Shown here: positions 9,199-18,370 of the stretch, piece by piece
How positions within the stretch are numbered: the first letter of the stretch is position 1
Layout: every line of letters starts with the position of its first letter
From: Diacronema lutheri
Taxonomy: Eukaryota; Haptophyta; Pavlovophyceae; Pavlovales; Pavlovaceae
Direction: 5' to 3'
Length of the DNA: 64,000 nucleotides
NCBI GenBank assembly: GCA_019448385.1
Contig: JAGTXO010000047.1
Coordinates: forward strand, 124,001 to 188,000
Notes under the pieces: model-generated
Databases searched by the model: none
Told to the model about the DNA's origin: nothing
The model's input: only the letters and a program-made list of their open reading frames with translations
Program-made: the position numbers and the translations under genes

Positions 9199-10839
9199 TC
9201 ACGAGACGGATCGAGAAACAGAGCCCCTTACTTGCTTCTTGGCGTCGAGCGGCTCGAGCCCGGCGCGGAGGGCGAGCTGCGCGCAGAGCTCCGTGGCGAA
9301 TCGCAGGTGCGCGAAGAGCACAGCGTGCGGCTGCGGCCGGCCCGCGCGCTCAGAGGCGAGCAAAAAGCCGAGATCACCATCCGCCGTATCGTCCGTCGTA
9401 GCCCGCGTGCGGCCGCCGTGACCGACCTCGCCGCCAGCCATGCCGCCGGCCGCGCCGGCCGCAAACGTTGTGAGCAGCGCACGCGCAAACGTAACCTCGC
9501 CCTCCGCGAGCTCGCGCGGCTGCGGCAGCGCGCGCGCACGCCCGCACCCGTCGCCCGCCGTCGCCGCGTCCACGGTGCGGAGCGCGGCGAGGATGGCAAG
9601 TTGTCGCGAATGCCGCGCGGAGGGGTCGGAAGGGTGTGCGCGCAAGAGCGCCGACGTTCGCACGAGCTCGCGCCGGAGCAGCACGTCGCCGTCGGCGGCG
9701 CCGTCGTCGTCGTCGGCGGTGGCGGTGGCAACGTTGGCGGCGACGCCGCCGTCGTCGTCGTCGGCGGCGGCGGCGGAATGCGCGCGTGCAGGCGCACTGT
9801 GCGATGCGCGCTTTGGATGCTCGGGCGATTCGGCGCCACCTGCCGAGGCAAGCCCACAGCCGCGCCCGCCGACGGCGGCCGCGCGCGCCACCGCCGGCGC
9901 GGCCGCCAGCGCAGCCGCGGCCGCGCGGGCGAGCGGCCCGCGCGCCAGCCGCGCGAGCAGCCATGCTCTTTGCTGCGCCGCATAGTAATTTGCGCGCTTG
10001 GCCGCACATGCCGCGTCGCATCGCTCGAGCTCGGCGTCCATGTCGGCGAGCGCCGGCGTCGACGCGCGCGTGGCGGGCGAAGGCGGCGGGTCGCCGGCGG
10101 ACGCGGCGGGGGCGCGCGACGGCGGGCCTGCGCCAGCGCGCGACAAGAGCCAGCGACGGTGTGCCCAGGCGTCAGGCGCGGCCGCAAAGCGGCGGAGCAC
10201 GAGTGCGCTGAGCGCGAGCTCGCCGCGCAGGCTGACGACGCGCGAGAAGCCGTCCAACGCGCGCTCCGAGCGATCCGCCGCCGGCACGCGCGGCGCGGGC
10301 AGGTCGGCATCGCGCGGGCACGACGCGCCGCTCGGCGGCGCGTCGAGCGCGACGAGCACGCTCGGCGCGAGCAGCAGGCGCTTGCGTGCGTGCCACGCGG
10401 AGTAGCAGTGGCCATTGAGCAGGGCGAGCACGCGCGACGACTGCTCGAGCTCGCGTTCATCGCGCGCTGCGGCCGCGCGCGCGTCCGCCGACGCGGGCGC
10501 GGTCGCGCGCGGCGCGGGCGCGGCGAAAGGGCGATCGGCGGTGCCAGCGCCACCGCCATGCTTGGCGCGCGCGCGCCACGCGCGCCGCTCGCGCGCCGCG
10601 CGGTGCAGCGCGGGCAGCGCCCAACGCGCGATCGCGAGCTGCCGCCCGCCATCGCACACCGCGAGCATCGCCCGGCCGGCGTCGCGCGCGTCGGGCGACG
10701 CGTGGAGGAGCGTGGCAGGCTCGGCCGCGCGGATAGGCTCGCACGCGGGCACAAAGTCGTAGCCCTCGAGGCGCGCTGCGTGCCGGTCGAGCGCGGCGCA
10801 CAGCAGCTCGACCCCGGCCCACCCTTCCTCAGCCGCCAT
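9199..10839 (-). CDS. Protein prenyltransferase alpha-subunit repeat protein (PTAR1-like)
   Basis: Single-exon ORF of 546 residues beginning MAAEEGWAGVELL; the frame extends upstream only to a TTG. Prenyltransferase alpha repeats are visible as Trp-containing helix pairs: GHCYSAWHARKRLL, AAPDAWAHRRWLLSR preceded by ELALSALVLRRF, ANYYAAQQRAWLLARL, and a weaker RRELVRTSALLRAHPSDPSARHSRQL-type unit in two parts. These are the repeats of farnesyl/geranylgeranyltransferase alpha subunits, and the spacing and long N-terminal part fit the PTAR1 branch. PTAR1 family members pair with Rab geranylgeranyltransferase beta to lipidate SNAREs; transferring that role to this protein is inference. Long Ala/Arg and Asp/Gly stretches interrupt the repeats, as is common in this GC-rich genome. 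Confidence 0.75.
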   Translation of the reverse strand: MAAEEGWAGVELLCAALDRHAARLEGYDFVPACEPIRAAEPATLLHASPDARDAGRAMLAVCDGGRQLAIARWALPALHRAARERRAWRARAKHGGGAGTADRPFAAPAPRATAPASADARAAAARDERELEQSSRVLALLNGHCYSAWHARKRLLLAPSVLVALDAPPSGASCPRDADLPAPRVPAADRSERALDGFSRVVSLRGELALSALVLRRFAAAPDAWAHRRWLLSRAGAGPPSRAPAASAGDPPPSPATRASTPALADMDAELERCDAACAAKRANYYAAQQRAWLLARLARGPLARAAAAALAAAPAVARAAAVGGRGCGLASAGGAESPEHPKRASHSAPARAHSAAAADDDDGGVAANVATATADDDDGAADGDVLLRRELVRTSALLRAHPSDPSARHSRQLAILAALRTVDAATAGDGCGRARALPQPRELAEGEVTFARALLTTFAAGAAGGMAGGEVGHGGRTRATTDDTADGDLGFLLASERAGRPQPHAVLFAHLRFATELCAQLALRAGLEPLDAKKQVRGSVSRSVS

Positions 10840-10941
10840 CGTGGACACCCTCAATAGTAGCCTTTTGGCCTTTAACTTGCACCTGCGATTTTGGGCAGCT
10901 GCAGGCGAGGTGTGAGCAGTGGTGCCGGCCGCCCACGCGAG
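10840..10941. promoter_or_regulatory. Divergent spacer, PTAR1-like and JmjC genes
   Basis: 102 bp between opposed ATGs; the upstream TTG codons at 10854 and 10891 keep frames open but are unlikely starts. No TATA box seen. Confidence 0.35.
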
Positions 10942-13900
10942 ATGGTCGCGCCGACGGAGCGCGCGCAGGACGCCCGCGAGCGGCGCAAGGTGGAGGCGGA
11001 GGTGTGCGCTTTCCAGCGCATGGAGCTGATGGCCGAGCGCAAGCGCATCAAGCAGGATCAGCGCGCCGACAAGCGCGCGGCTGACCCGTGCACGTGCGGC
11101 CGCGCGCGCAAGGCGGGCCGTCTGCCCAAGCCGCTAAGCATCGGCGGCCCGCGGTGCAACCGGTGCACACCGGTACCGATCCCGCCACTCGGCTCGCCCG
11201 CCAACCCCGCCCTCCCTGACGCGCCCACCTTCTACCCGACGGAGGAGGAATTTCGGTGCGTGGCGCGCTTCCGCCCGCGCGGCCGGCCTGGCGTGCGCGC
11301 GCAGGGCAAAATGTGTGGAATCGGGACGCGCATCGGCGCGTACCGCCCTCACGCGCGCCCTCGCCACCTTGCCGCGCCTGACGCGCGCGCCGAGCGCGCG
11401 CCCGCCGCCGGTGCGACTCCGCGCGCGCGCCGCCCGCCCGCCCGCCCGCTCGCCCGCACGCGCCGCCTGCCTGCGCGCCGTGCAGCGACCCGCTGCGGTA
11501 CATCCGATCGGTGCAGGGCCGGTTTGCGCACGTGGGTATCGCGCTCATCCAGCCGCCGGCCTCGTGGAGGCCGTCCGACGACCCGATCGCCGAGCTGCGG
11601 TTGCGGCAGTGCACGGCGGCCGGCGGGATGGGCGGCAGGATGGGTGGCGGCGGGATGGGCGGCGGCAGGATGGGCGGCAGGATGGGTGGCGGAGAGATGG
11701 GCGGCGGCAGGATGGGTGGCGGAGATATGGGCGGCTGCGCGCGTGACACGGCTGGCGCGGGCGGCGAGGTCGCGTCGATGCTCGCCGCGGCTGCGCGCAG
11801 CGGCGGCGAGCGCGCGGCGGGCGGCCAGCCCACCGGCGGCGCGCGCTTTTACGATGGCGGCGCGGGCGCGCAGGGCACGGCCGGTGACTGCGCGGTTTCG
11901 TCGCCATCGCAGGGCGCGGCGCGCGCACAGCCGCAGACGCCGCCGCCGCCCGCCGCCGCCGCGGCCGCCGCCGCTGCGCCGCCTATCGCAGCCGCCGCGC
12001 CGCCCGCCGCGCAGGCGCCCGCGCCGGCGCCAACGCCCACCACTGCGCCGACGACGACGCCCGCGCCGGCGGCCATCTCCGGCTCGGCGCTCAGCCGCGC
12101 GCTCGCGCGGCAGGTGCACGACACGACGCTCGCCTCGCTCGCGCCGTCGAGGAAGGTGCTGTCCGCACGGCTGCAGACCATTTCAAAACGCAAGTCCGCG
12201 CCGATCCCGCACGCGCCGGCGCCGCCCGCGTCCGCCGCCGCCGCCGCCGGCGCGGCGTCCGGCGGCACCGCCGCCGTCGCCGCCACCACCGCCGCCGGTG
12301 CCGCGTCCGTCCTTTCGCCCTACTCACTTTCAGTTACGCCGTCGTATCACCTCAAATACTCACTCGACGACGTGCGTCGGATGGACGAGGCGCTGCGCCA
12401 CGAGGCCTTCCCGCACACCGCACCGGACGCACCGGACGCACCGGACGCACCGGACGCACCGGGCGCGGCCGCCGCGGCCGCCGCGGCCGCCGCGGCGGGT
12501 GGCGCAGACGGGGGCGCGGAAGGCGAACGCGGACAGGGCGCGGGCGCGGCGGGCGCGGCGGGCGGAGGGCACCGCGGGCCGGCAGCGCTCCGCCCTACGC
12601 CCGAGGAGGTGCGCGCGCCTACGCGAGCGCGAGACGCGCGCACGGATCCCGATCCTAAGGGGATCCCGCGCAGATCCCATCCAGAGGGGATCCCGCGCGG
12701 ATCCTGGGCGGATCGTGGCGGATCCTGCGCGGATCCCGAGCGGATCCCGCGCGTATCGCGGCACTTTGTGCGCGGACCCCAGCCCCTGCCCCTGCCCCTG
12801 CCCCGTCTCTCTTGAGAGCAACACCCCCTCCCCCCCTGCCCCCCCCCCCCACCTCGCAGGTCGAGCATTTCTTCTGGAACGTTCTGGGCTCGCGCGACGA
12901 AGCTTCCATCCTCTACTGGTCCGACGTCGCCGGCTCCGCCTTCCGCGCCGACGCCGCGGCCGGCTCGGCGCGCGCAGCGTGCGCGGGCGGCGGCAGCGCG
13001 TGGGATTTGAACGCGCTGCCGACTTTGCGCGGCTCGCTGCTACGGCATTGCGGGTACAACATGCCGGGCGTGAATGACCCGATGCTCTACTTGGGCATCC
13101 TCTTCTCCATGTTCTGCTGGTGGGCAGCTCCACCGCGCCGCCCGTCTCTCCATCCCGTCCCTTCCCCTCCCCTCCCCCTCCCCTCCCCTGCCCGCCACCA
13201 TTTCAAAAACCGCTCATAACCCCCCCCCCCCTCCCTCCCCCCTCCCCCCCCCCTCCCCTCCCCTCCCCCCTCCCCTCAGGCACACGGAGGACAACTACAT
13301 GTACTCCATCTCCTACCTGCACCACGGCGCGCCAAAGACCTGGTGCGCGGCGAAAGGCCCCTCTTCCACTCCCCACCGCCAAAAAATACCCCTCCCTGCC
13401 TACCCCTCCCCCCCCCCCCCCCCCCTCCCCTTCCCCTTCCCACCCCCCTCCCCTTCCCCTCCCTACCCCCCCCCCCCCCCCCCCTCTTCCCCCTTCCCCC
13501 TTCCCGCCCCGCTTTGCCGTCAGCGCCCGCCACATCGGCGCGTGAGACGCGGCGCGCATCCCCCCCCCCTCCCCCCCCCCCCCCCCCCCCTCCCCCCTTT
13601 TCCCTCGTAGGTACGGCATTCCCGCCTCAGCCGCCGCCCAATTTGAATCCATCTTCGTCTCTCGCGCATTCGCGCCACTCTGCGCGGCCGACCCGTGCCT
13701 CATCTTTAAAAAGAGCTCGATGGTGTCTCCCGCCTTCCTCGCCGCGCACGGCCTGAGGCCGTGCCGGGCGACGCAACGGCCGGGCCAATTTGTCGTGACA
13801 CTGCCGCAGGTGCGGCACCGCGGCATCGGATGCCATGGCGATGGCGGTGGTGGCATGTGGCGTCCGCGCCGTCCTGCGCGGACTTGGCGTGCGGCGACGG

Positions 13901-14319
13901 CGGCGGCTGCGCGCGCGGCACGGGCGGGCCGTGCCGCGCGCACCGGCCACGTGCACCGCGCTGCCGCCCCGCTCCGCCCCTCGCCACCGCTGCCGCCGCA
14001 CCCCCCGCCGCCGTGCCGCCCGCCGCCACGCCGCCCACCGCCGCGCCGCCCGCCGCCGCGCCGCCCGCCGCCGCGCCGCCCGCCGCCGCGCCGCCCGCCG
14101 CCGCGCCGCGCGCGCGCAGGCGTACCACGCCGGCTTCAGTCACGGCTTCACTTTGGCCGAGGCCGTCAACTTTGCGACAATTGACTGGCTCCCGTGCGCG
14201 CGCCGCCATGCTGCCCCCTTCCCCCCCTTTCTCTTTTAAAAAAGGGCATGTGCGCGGCGCGCCCCATTTCCACGCATCTTTTCGCCTGACCGCAGCACCT
14301 TCCTGCCTTCACCCGCCCA

Positions 14320-14353
<34 letters not shown>

Positions 14354-15211
14354 CTCCCCCCATTGAAACCAACCTCCCCCCTCCCCCTTAATTTCCCTTC
14401 CCCACCTTCCCCCCCTTCCCCCCCCCCCCCCCCCCCCCCCCCCCCACCACCAGCTACGGCCTCCGCTCCGTCGAGCGATGCCGCGCCTTTGGCCGCGAGT
14501 CCGTCCTCGACATCGAGCACATGCTCATTGAGGCGGTCAAGGCCGCGCCCGCAGAGCAGTACGTCGGCATGCCGCCTGGCGACGGCGCGGGTGCTACCAC
14601 GGCCACCGCCGATCTGCGCGCGGCCGTGGGCGGGCTCGGCGGGCTCGGCGGCGTCGACGACGGCGACGGCGACGACGACACACCCACGGCCGCCAACGCA
14701 ACGGCCGTCGCCGAGGCGCGCGAGGCGCGCGCGCCGTGGCGTTACGCGCGGCGCGCGCTCCAAGCCGCCGTCGACCTGGAACTGCGCGCGCGTCGCCGGT
14801 TGGCGGAAGCGGGCGCAGGCGCCGAAGGCCACCCGCTGCCGGGCCTGCCGCTTCGCATCATGGGCGCGGCGGAGCGCGCGCGCGCGCTCGGCCGTGGCCC
14901 GCCGTGCACCGTCTGCTCGCACGTGTGCCACCTCTCCTTCGTTCGTTGCATGGCCTGCACAGCCGAGGTGCGCCGCGTCACGCGTCACGCGTCACGCGTC
15001 ACGCGTCACGCGTCACGCGTCACGCGTCACGCGTCACGCGTACGCCGCGCGGCGCGTGGAGCCGCGAAGTGGCCGAGCGGGCGTGGAGTGCGTGGCGCGT
15101 CGCGCCATCGCGCGGCGTGCCGGCTTCGGCCTGACCGCGGTCTTTCCCCCCCCCCCCCCCTCCGCACCCCGGCTTCGGCCTGACCGCGGTCTTTCCCCCC
15201 TCGCCCCCCCC

Positions 15212-15250
<39 letters not shown>

Positions 15251-16063
15251 CTCCCCGGCTTCGGCCTGACCGCGGTCTTTCCCCCCTCCCTCCCTCCCTC
15301 CCCCCCCCCCCCCCCCCCCCCCCCCTTCCGCACCCCGCAGCTGGGTTTCGTCGAAGCGACGGCGGCGGCAGCCGCCGCGGCCTCCGCGGCGGCGCCCGTC
15401 ACAAACGTCACCGGCGTCACCGGCGTCACCAGCGTCACCGGCGTCACCGGCGTCACCGGCGTCACCGACCTGGCAGCCATCGCGCTCGACTCTCTCCCGA
15501 TCGCGTGCCTCGCGCACGGCCACTGCGCCGCGCTGTGCAGCCGGCACGCGCCGCGCGAGCGCTCCGTCGTGGCGCGGTACACCACGCTGCACCTGCAGCA
15601 GCTTTCAAACGAGCTACGTGACCTCCTGCGCGCGACCGCGCCAGCCGCGCCAACGACCGCCAACGGCGCAGCGGCGGCGGCAGCGGCGGCGGCGGCGGCG
15701 GCAGGCGGCGCGGGCGGCGCGCAGGCCAACGGCGGCGGTGACGCGCCGGCCGCGTGGTCCGCCGCGCGCCTTCTCCTCCCGCCGCCGCCCGCCGACCCTT
15801 GGCTGGTCGGTCTTGGCGGGAAAGCAAGTACGTCCGTCGGCGCGCAGGGCGCGCCGCCGGCCAAGGGCGCGCTGCCGGCCGGCGCGGCAGGCGCGGCGGG
15901 CGCGGCGTCCGACGCGGGCCGCAAGCGCAAGGCCGGCGCCGCCGCGACGCTGAGCGCGGCCGGCCACGGCGCGGGCAAGGCTGCCGGCTTCGCGCATGCC
16001 GGCGCTATCGCCAAAGCGGCGCGACCGCCGCCGCAGCAGCTCGCTGCGGCGTCGGCGCGCTGA
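10942..16063 (+). CDS. JmjN-JmjC-C5HC2 histone demethylase, KDM5/plant JMJ14 type
   Basis: Eight exons: 10942-11255, 11486-12608, 12860-13119, 13280-13342, 13611-13809, 14120-14193, 14454-14967, 15341-16063; 1,089 residues. JmjN is split by intron 1 (APTFYPTEEEF / DPLRYIRSVQ). JmjC runs from VEHFFWNVLG (about 480) to about 690, with Fe(II) ligands His567 and Glu569 in CWHTEDNYMYS and His656 in AYHAGFSHGF. A C5HC2 zinc finger is split across exons 7-8: CTVCSHVCHLSFVRCMAC then CLAHGHCAALC (about 905). This order matches plant KDM5-like JMJ proteins, which remove H3K4 methyl groups using 2-oxoglutarate and O2; no ARID or PHD is visible. A long low-complexity insert (about 140-470) separates JmjN and JmjC, and (VTG)n interrupts the zinc finger. 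Donors are nearly all GTGCGY; acceptors follow C-runs. Confidence 0.9.
12640..12755. repeat. Irregular GGATCC-rich repeat
   Basis: Several imperfect copies of GGATCCCGCGC-like units (variants GGATCCTG, GGATCGTGG) inside intron 2 of the JmjC gene, just upstream of the C-run that precedes exon 3. Confidence 0.7.
14020..14108. repeat. 15-bp GCCGCGCCGCCCGCC minisatellite, about 5 copies
   Basis: Near-perfect 15-bp units in intron 5 of the JmjC gene, ending directly before the CAG acceptor of exon 6 at 14119. Confidence 0.85.
14976..15039. repeat. 7-bp (GTCACGC)n array, about 9 copies
   Basis: Tandem ACGCGTC units directly after the exon 7 donor of the JmjC gene. The same 7-mer, read on the other strand as GTGACGC, recurs at 21137-21162 and 61860-61918. 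Confidence 0.95.
15121..15290. repeat. Three spaced copies of a 26-bp element with C-runs
   Basis: GGCTTCGGCCTGACCGCGG followed by TCTTTCCCC occurs at about 15122, 15171 and 15258, each followed by a C-run of different length. All lie in the last intron of the JmjC gene; the copies look like unequal duplications of a unit that contains a polypyrimidine tract. Confidence 0.9.
15404..15469 (+). repeat. In-frame (GTCACCGGC)n coding repeat
   Basis: About seven 9-bp units coding Val-Thr-Gly inside exon 8 of the JmjC gene, between the two halves of the C5HC2 zinc finger. Confidence 0.9.
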
Positions 16064-16285
16064 TGCGCCCTCCGGGGGACTGTCGAGGCCGTGCCCACTG
16101 CCCATGTGTTTGCTGCGCCCCGTGCCCACCAGTGATTTTCACCGCCAGTGGCGTCTGAGGCAGACTCAGACTGACGAGTGAATCACTGTGTGAAGGAGGT
16201 GAGTCTCAGGGCACGAGCGGCGGCCGTGAGCGCCAGTGTGACGGGTGGACTGGACCCTGCCGGCGCGCCCGGCTTGCCCAGTGCC

Positions 16286-16915
16286 TCACTCCTGCGCGTC
16301 GTCGCCGTCGCCGCCGTGCGGCGGCTGCCAGTCGGCATTGGTCATCTCGTCGCGCTCGTCGAAGAGCGTCGACTCGGGGCCGTATCGCATCTCGGGGAAG
16401 AGGCCAAAGACGGCGCGGAACTGCGCCTTCTCCATGTCCGTCGAGACGGCGCGGCCCGAGCCACCGCACGAGACGCACGTCACGTGCCCCGTCCCCCCGC
16501 ACGCCGCGCAGCCCTTGCCGTAGCACTGGCCGCATTTGAGCCGGCCCTCGCCCGCGCAGTAATTGCACCGGAGCTGCTCCTTGACGGCCTGCTTGCCGAG
16601 CTCGAGCGAGATGACGGTGCCCGCGACGCCGACGAACCCGCCCGTCAGACCCGCCACCACGTCGTCCACCACCGCGCGCGTCGGCACCACGCCCGCCGCC
16701 GCCGCCGACGTTGCCTCGGAGACGCAGCCGACGTTGCCCGACGTGAGGAACGCGCTCAGACACTCGGCGAGGTCAATCGCGCACGCCGGCGCCGCGCGCG
16801 TCGGCGCCGCACGCGCGCGGAGCAGCGCCGCCGCGCGAGGCGGCCCGGTCGCGAGGCTGCTCACCGACGCCACCGCAGACAGGGCGAGCAGCCGCGCGGC
16901 CCAGCCGCTCGCCAT
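16286..16915 (-). CDS. DnaJ-type CxxCxGxG zinc-finger protein, probably plastid
   Basis: Single exon, 209 residues from the ATG at 16915 (the frame opens from a TTG at 16939). The N-terminus MASGWAARLLALSAVASVSS looks like a signal peptide, followed by an Ala/Arg-rich stretch, the pattern expected for a secondary-plastid presequence. A weakly hydrophobic segment (about 87-106) precedes four Cys pairs: C117/C120, C128/C131, C136/C139 and C147/C150, with Gly-rich spacing typical of the DnaJ zinc finger. There is no J domain. Such stand-alone fingers occur in ORANGE, BSD2 and related plastid assembly factors; one membrane segment plus a finger resembles ORANGE-like proteins, but the specific member cannot be fixed. 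Its head-to-head neighbour also ends in CxxC zinc-finger-like motifs. Confidence 0.7.
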   Translation of the reverse strand: MASGWAARLLALSAVASVSSLATGPPRAAALLRARAAPTRAAPACAIDLAECLSAFLTSGNVGCVSEATSAAAAGVVPTRAVVDDVVAGLTGGFVGVAGTVISLELGKQAVKEQLRCNYCAGEGRLKCGQCYGKGCAACGGTGHVTCVSCGGSGRAVSTDMEKAQFRAVFGLFPEMRYGPESTLFDERDEMTNADWQPPHGGDGDDAQE

Positions 16916-16988
16916 TAGCGCCGAGCGCCCGCTTTTCAAACGCGCCCACGGCGCGATGGACGGTCAAAACTCTCGAATCTTCTGAGCG
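16916..16988. promoter_or_regulatory. Divergent spacer, DnaJ-Zn and ferredoxin-domain genes
   Basis: 73 bp between opposed ATGs, containing CTTTTCAAACG at about 16932. The two genes both encode Cys-rich, putatively plastid proteins, so co-expression from one bidirectional promoter is plausible. Confidence 0.45.
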
Positions 16989-17957
16989 ATGTTACGCCTC
17001 GCGGCGCTCGCGTGCGTCGTGGCCGCGCGGCTGCTGTGCACGGCCGCGGCGCCGCCGCAGCCGTCGCCCGCGCTCGTGCGCGTGCGAATCCGCGGTCGCC
17101 AGGTCGTCGCCACCGCCGGCGAGACGGTCCGCTCGGCGCTGCTCCGACGCGGGCTCACGCCGCACAACGGCCGGTCCCAGGCGATCAACTGCCGCGGCCT
17201 GGGCACGTGCGGCACGTGCGCCGTGCAGGTCTGCCCGTCGTCTACCGCGCGCCTCGTGCCGGCCGCGCACACGCGCGCTGAGGCCGTGCGCCTCCGCCTG
17301 CCGCCGCACCGGCCGCCGCTCGGCGCGGGCGCGCTGCGGCTCGCGTGCCAGTGCCGATTAGCGGAGCCGGTGGAGGGCGAGGGCGTGGCGGGCGCCCCGC
17401 CGCCCGTGCTCACGCTGATCAAGCATCGCGGCTTTTGGGGCTCCGAGGCAGCCGACCACGACGACGACGACGACGGCGACGGCGGCGGGGGCAACTCTGC
17501 ACTGCCGTTAGGCCCACTCGAATTTGTGCTCGACCGGGGCGCGAGGCCACCGCCGCCCGAGAGGGGCGAGCGCGGCGGCAGTGACGGCGTGGTGCGCGGC
17601 GCGGACGGCGCCCAAGGCGAGCCCGGCGCAGCTCGCGCGGCGGCGAGCGCCGGCGCCGACGCGGACGGCGCGGCGGCGGCGCTCGGCGCGCGCGCGCGCG
17701 CCACGCCGCTCTGCGCGAGCTGCGCGGACTCGCAAATGGCGCCGTGCCCGGCGTGCGACGGGCGCGGGCATTACGAATGCACGTACCGTATGCCCGACGT
17801 GCCCCGCCTGCCCGACGGCTCGCGGCCAACGGGCATAATGGCGGTCGCTTGCGCGGCATGTCACGGGCGCGGCACGGTGATCTGTCGGGCGTGCTTCCGT
17901 GGCGATCCGTACGATGTGGACGCGGTGCGCGCGATCATGCGCCGGAAGCCAGACTGA
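16989..17957 (+). CDS. 2Fe-2S ferredoxin-domain protein with C-terminal CxxC zinc-finger motifs
   Basis: Single exon, 322 residues. MLRLAALACVVAARLLCTAA is a signal-peptide-like start followed by AAPPQ. Residues 30-125 form a plant-type ferredoxin fold: INCRGLGTCGTC supplies C68, C74 and C77 (spacing C-x5-C-x2-C) and RLACQC the fourth ligand at C120 or C122. An acidic, low-complexity linker (about 150-240) follows. The end carries LCASC, APCPACDGRGHYEC, VACAACHGRGTVICRAC, which are DnaJ-finger-like CxxCxGxG pairs. Electron transfer or cluster-dependent assembly in the plastid is the likely setting; the N C x G x x x C G x C pattern recalls NDH-associated ferredoxin-like proteins (PNSB3/NDF4), an inference from motif shape only. 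Confidence 0.75.
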   Translation: MLRLAALACVVAARLLCTAAAPPQPSPALVRVRIRGRQVVATAGETVRSALLRRGLTPHNGRSQAINCRGLGTCGTCAVQVCPSSTARLVPAAHTRAEAVRLRLPPHRPPLGAGALRLACQCRLAEPVEGEGVAGAPPPVLTLIKHRGFWGSEAADHDDDDDGDGGGGNSALPLGPLEFVLDRGARPPPPERGERGGSDGVVRGADGAQGEPGAARAAASAGADADGAAAALGARARATPLCASCADSQMAPCPACDGRGHYECTYRMPDVPRLPDGSRPTGIMAVACAACHGRGTVICRACFRGDPYDVDAVRAIMRRKPD

Positions 17958-18046
17958 GGCCTGCGTGGCCGCTCAGACCGTCTCTGTCCGTTTGTGAAGT
18001 GGAATTGTCTGTGGAAAGGGAATCGGAAAGGGGGAAAGGGAATCGC

Positions 18047-18094
<48 letters not shown>

Positions 18095-18370
18095 ACCCTC
18101 TCCCCTTTTGACTGAAAGTGATTCGAAAGTTGGCCCCCGCCGCCCGCCACGGAGTGCGCTCGCCCGCTCCGCTGGCTTTCCTGAATCCTCCCGATGCAGA
18201 CTGCAGACACCGCGTGGAAGCCTGGAAGGGCGAAGGCCGATCTGCGAGTTTTCAGTTGACTTTCCACGTCTTTTGACTTTTCAGCTCTGTAGATTTTAAA
18301 CTTTTGATTTCAAGATTCGTTTCAACCACAAGACGTTTCGCCCCCCAGCTCAAGGGGGGGGGGGGGGAGC
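17958..18370. other. Intergenic region with C-run and AT-rich block upstream of PDE
   Basis: 413 bp. A C-run of nearly 50 nt (18048-18094) is followed by an unusually AT-rich block (about 18242-18340, including GATTTTAAACTTTTGATTTC) and then a short G-run immediately before the phosphodiesterase ATG. The AT-rich block is the best promoter candidate; a 5' UTR intron ending at TTTTCAG (about 18282) is also possible. Confidence 0.45.
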
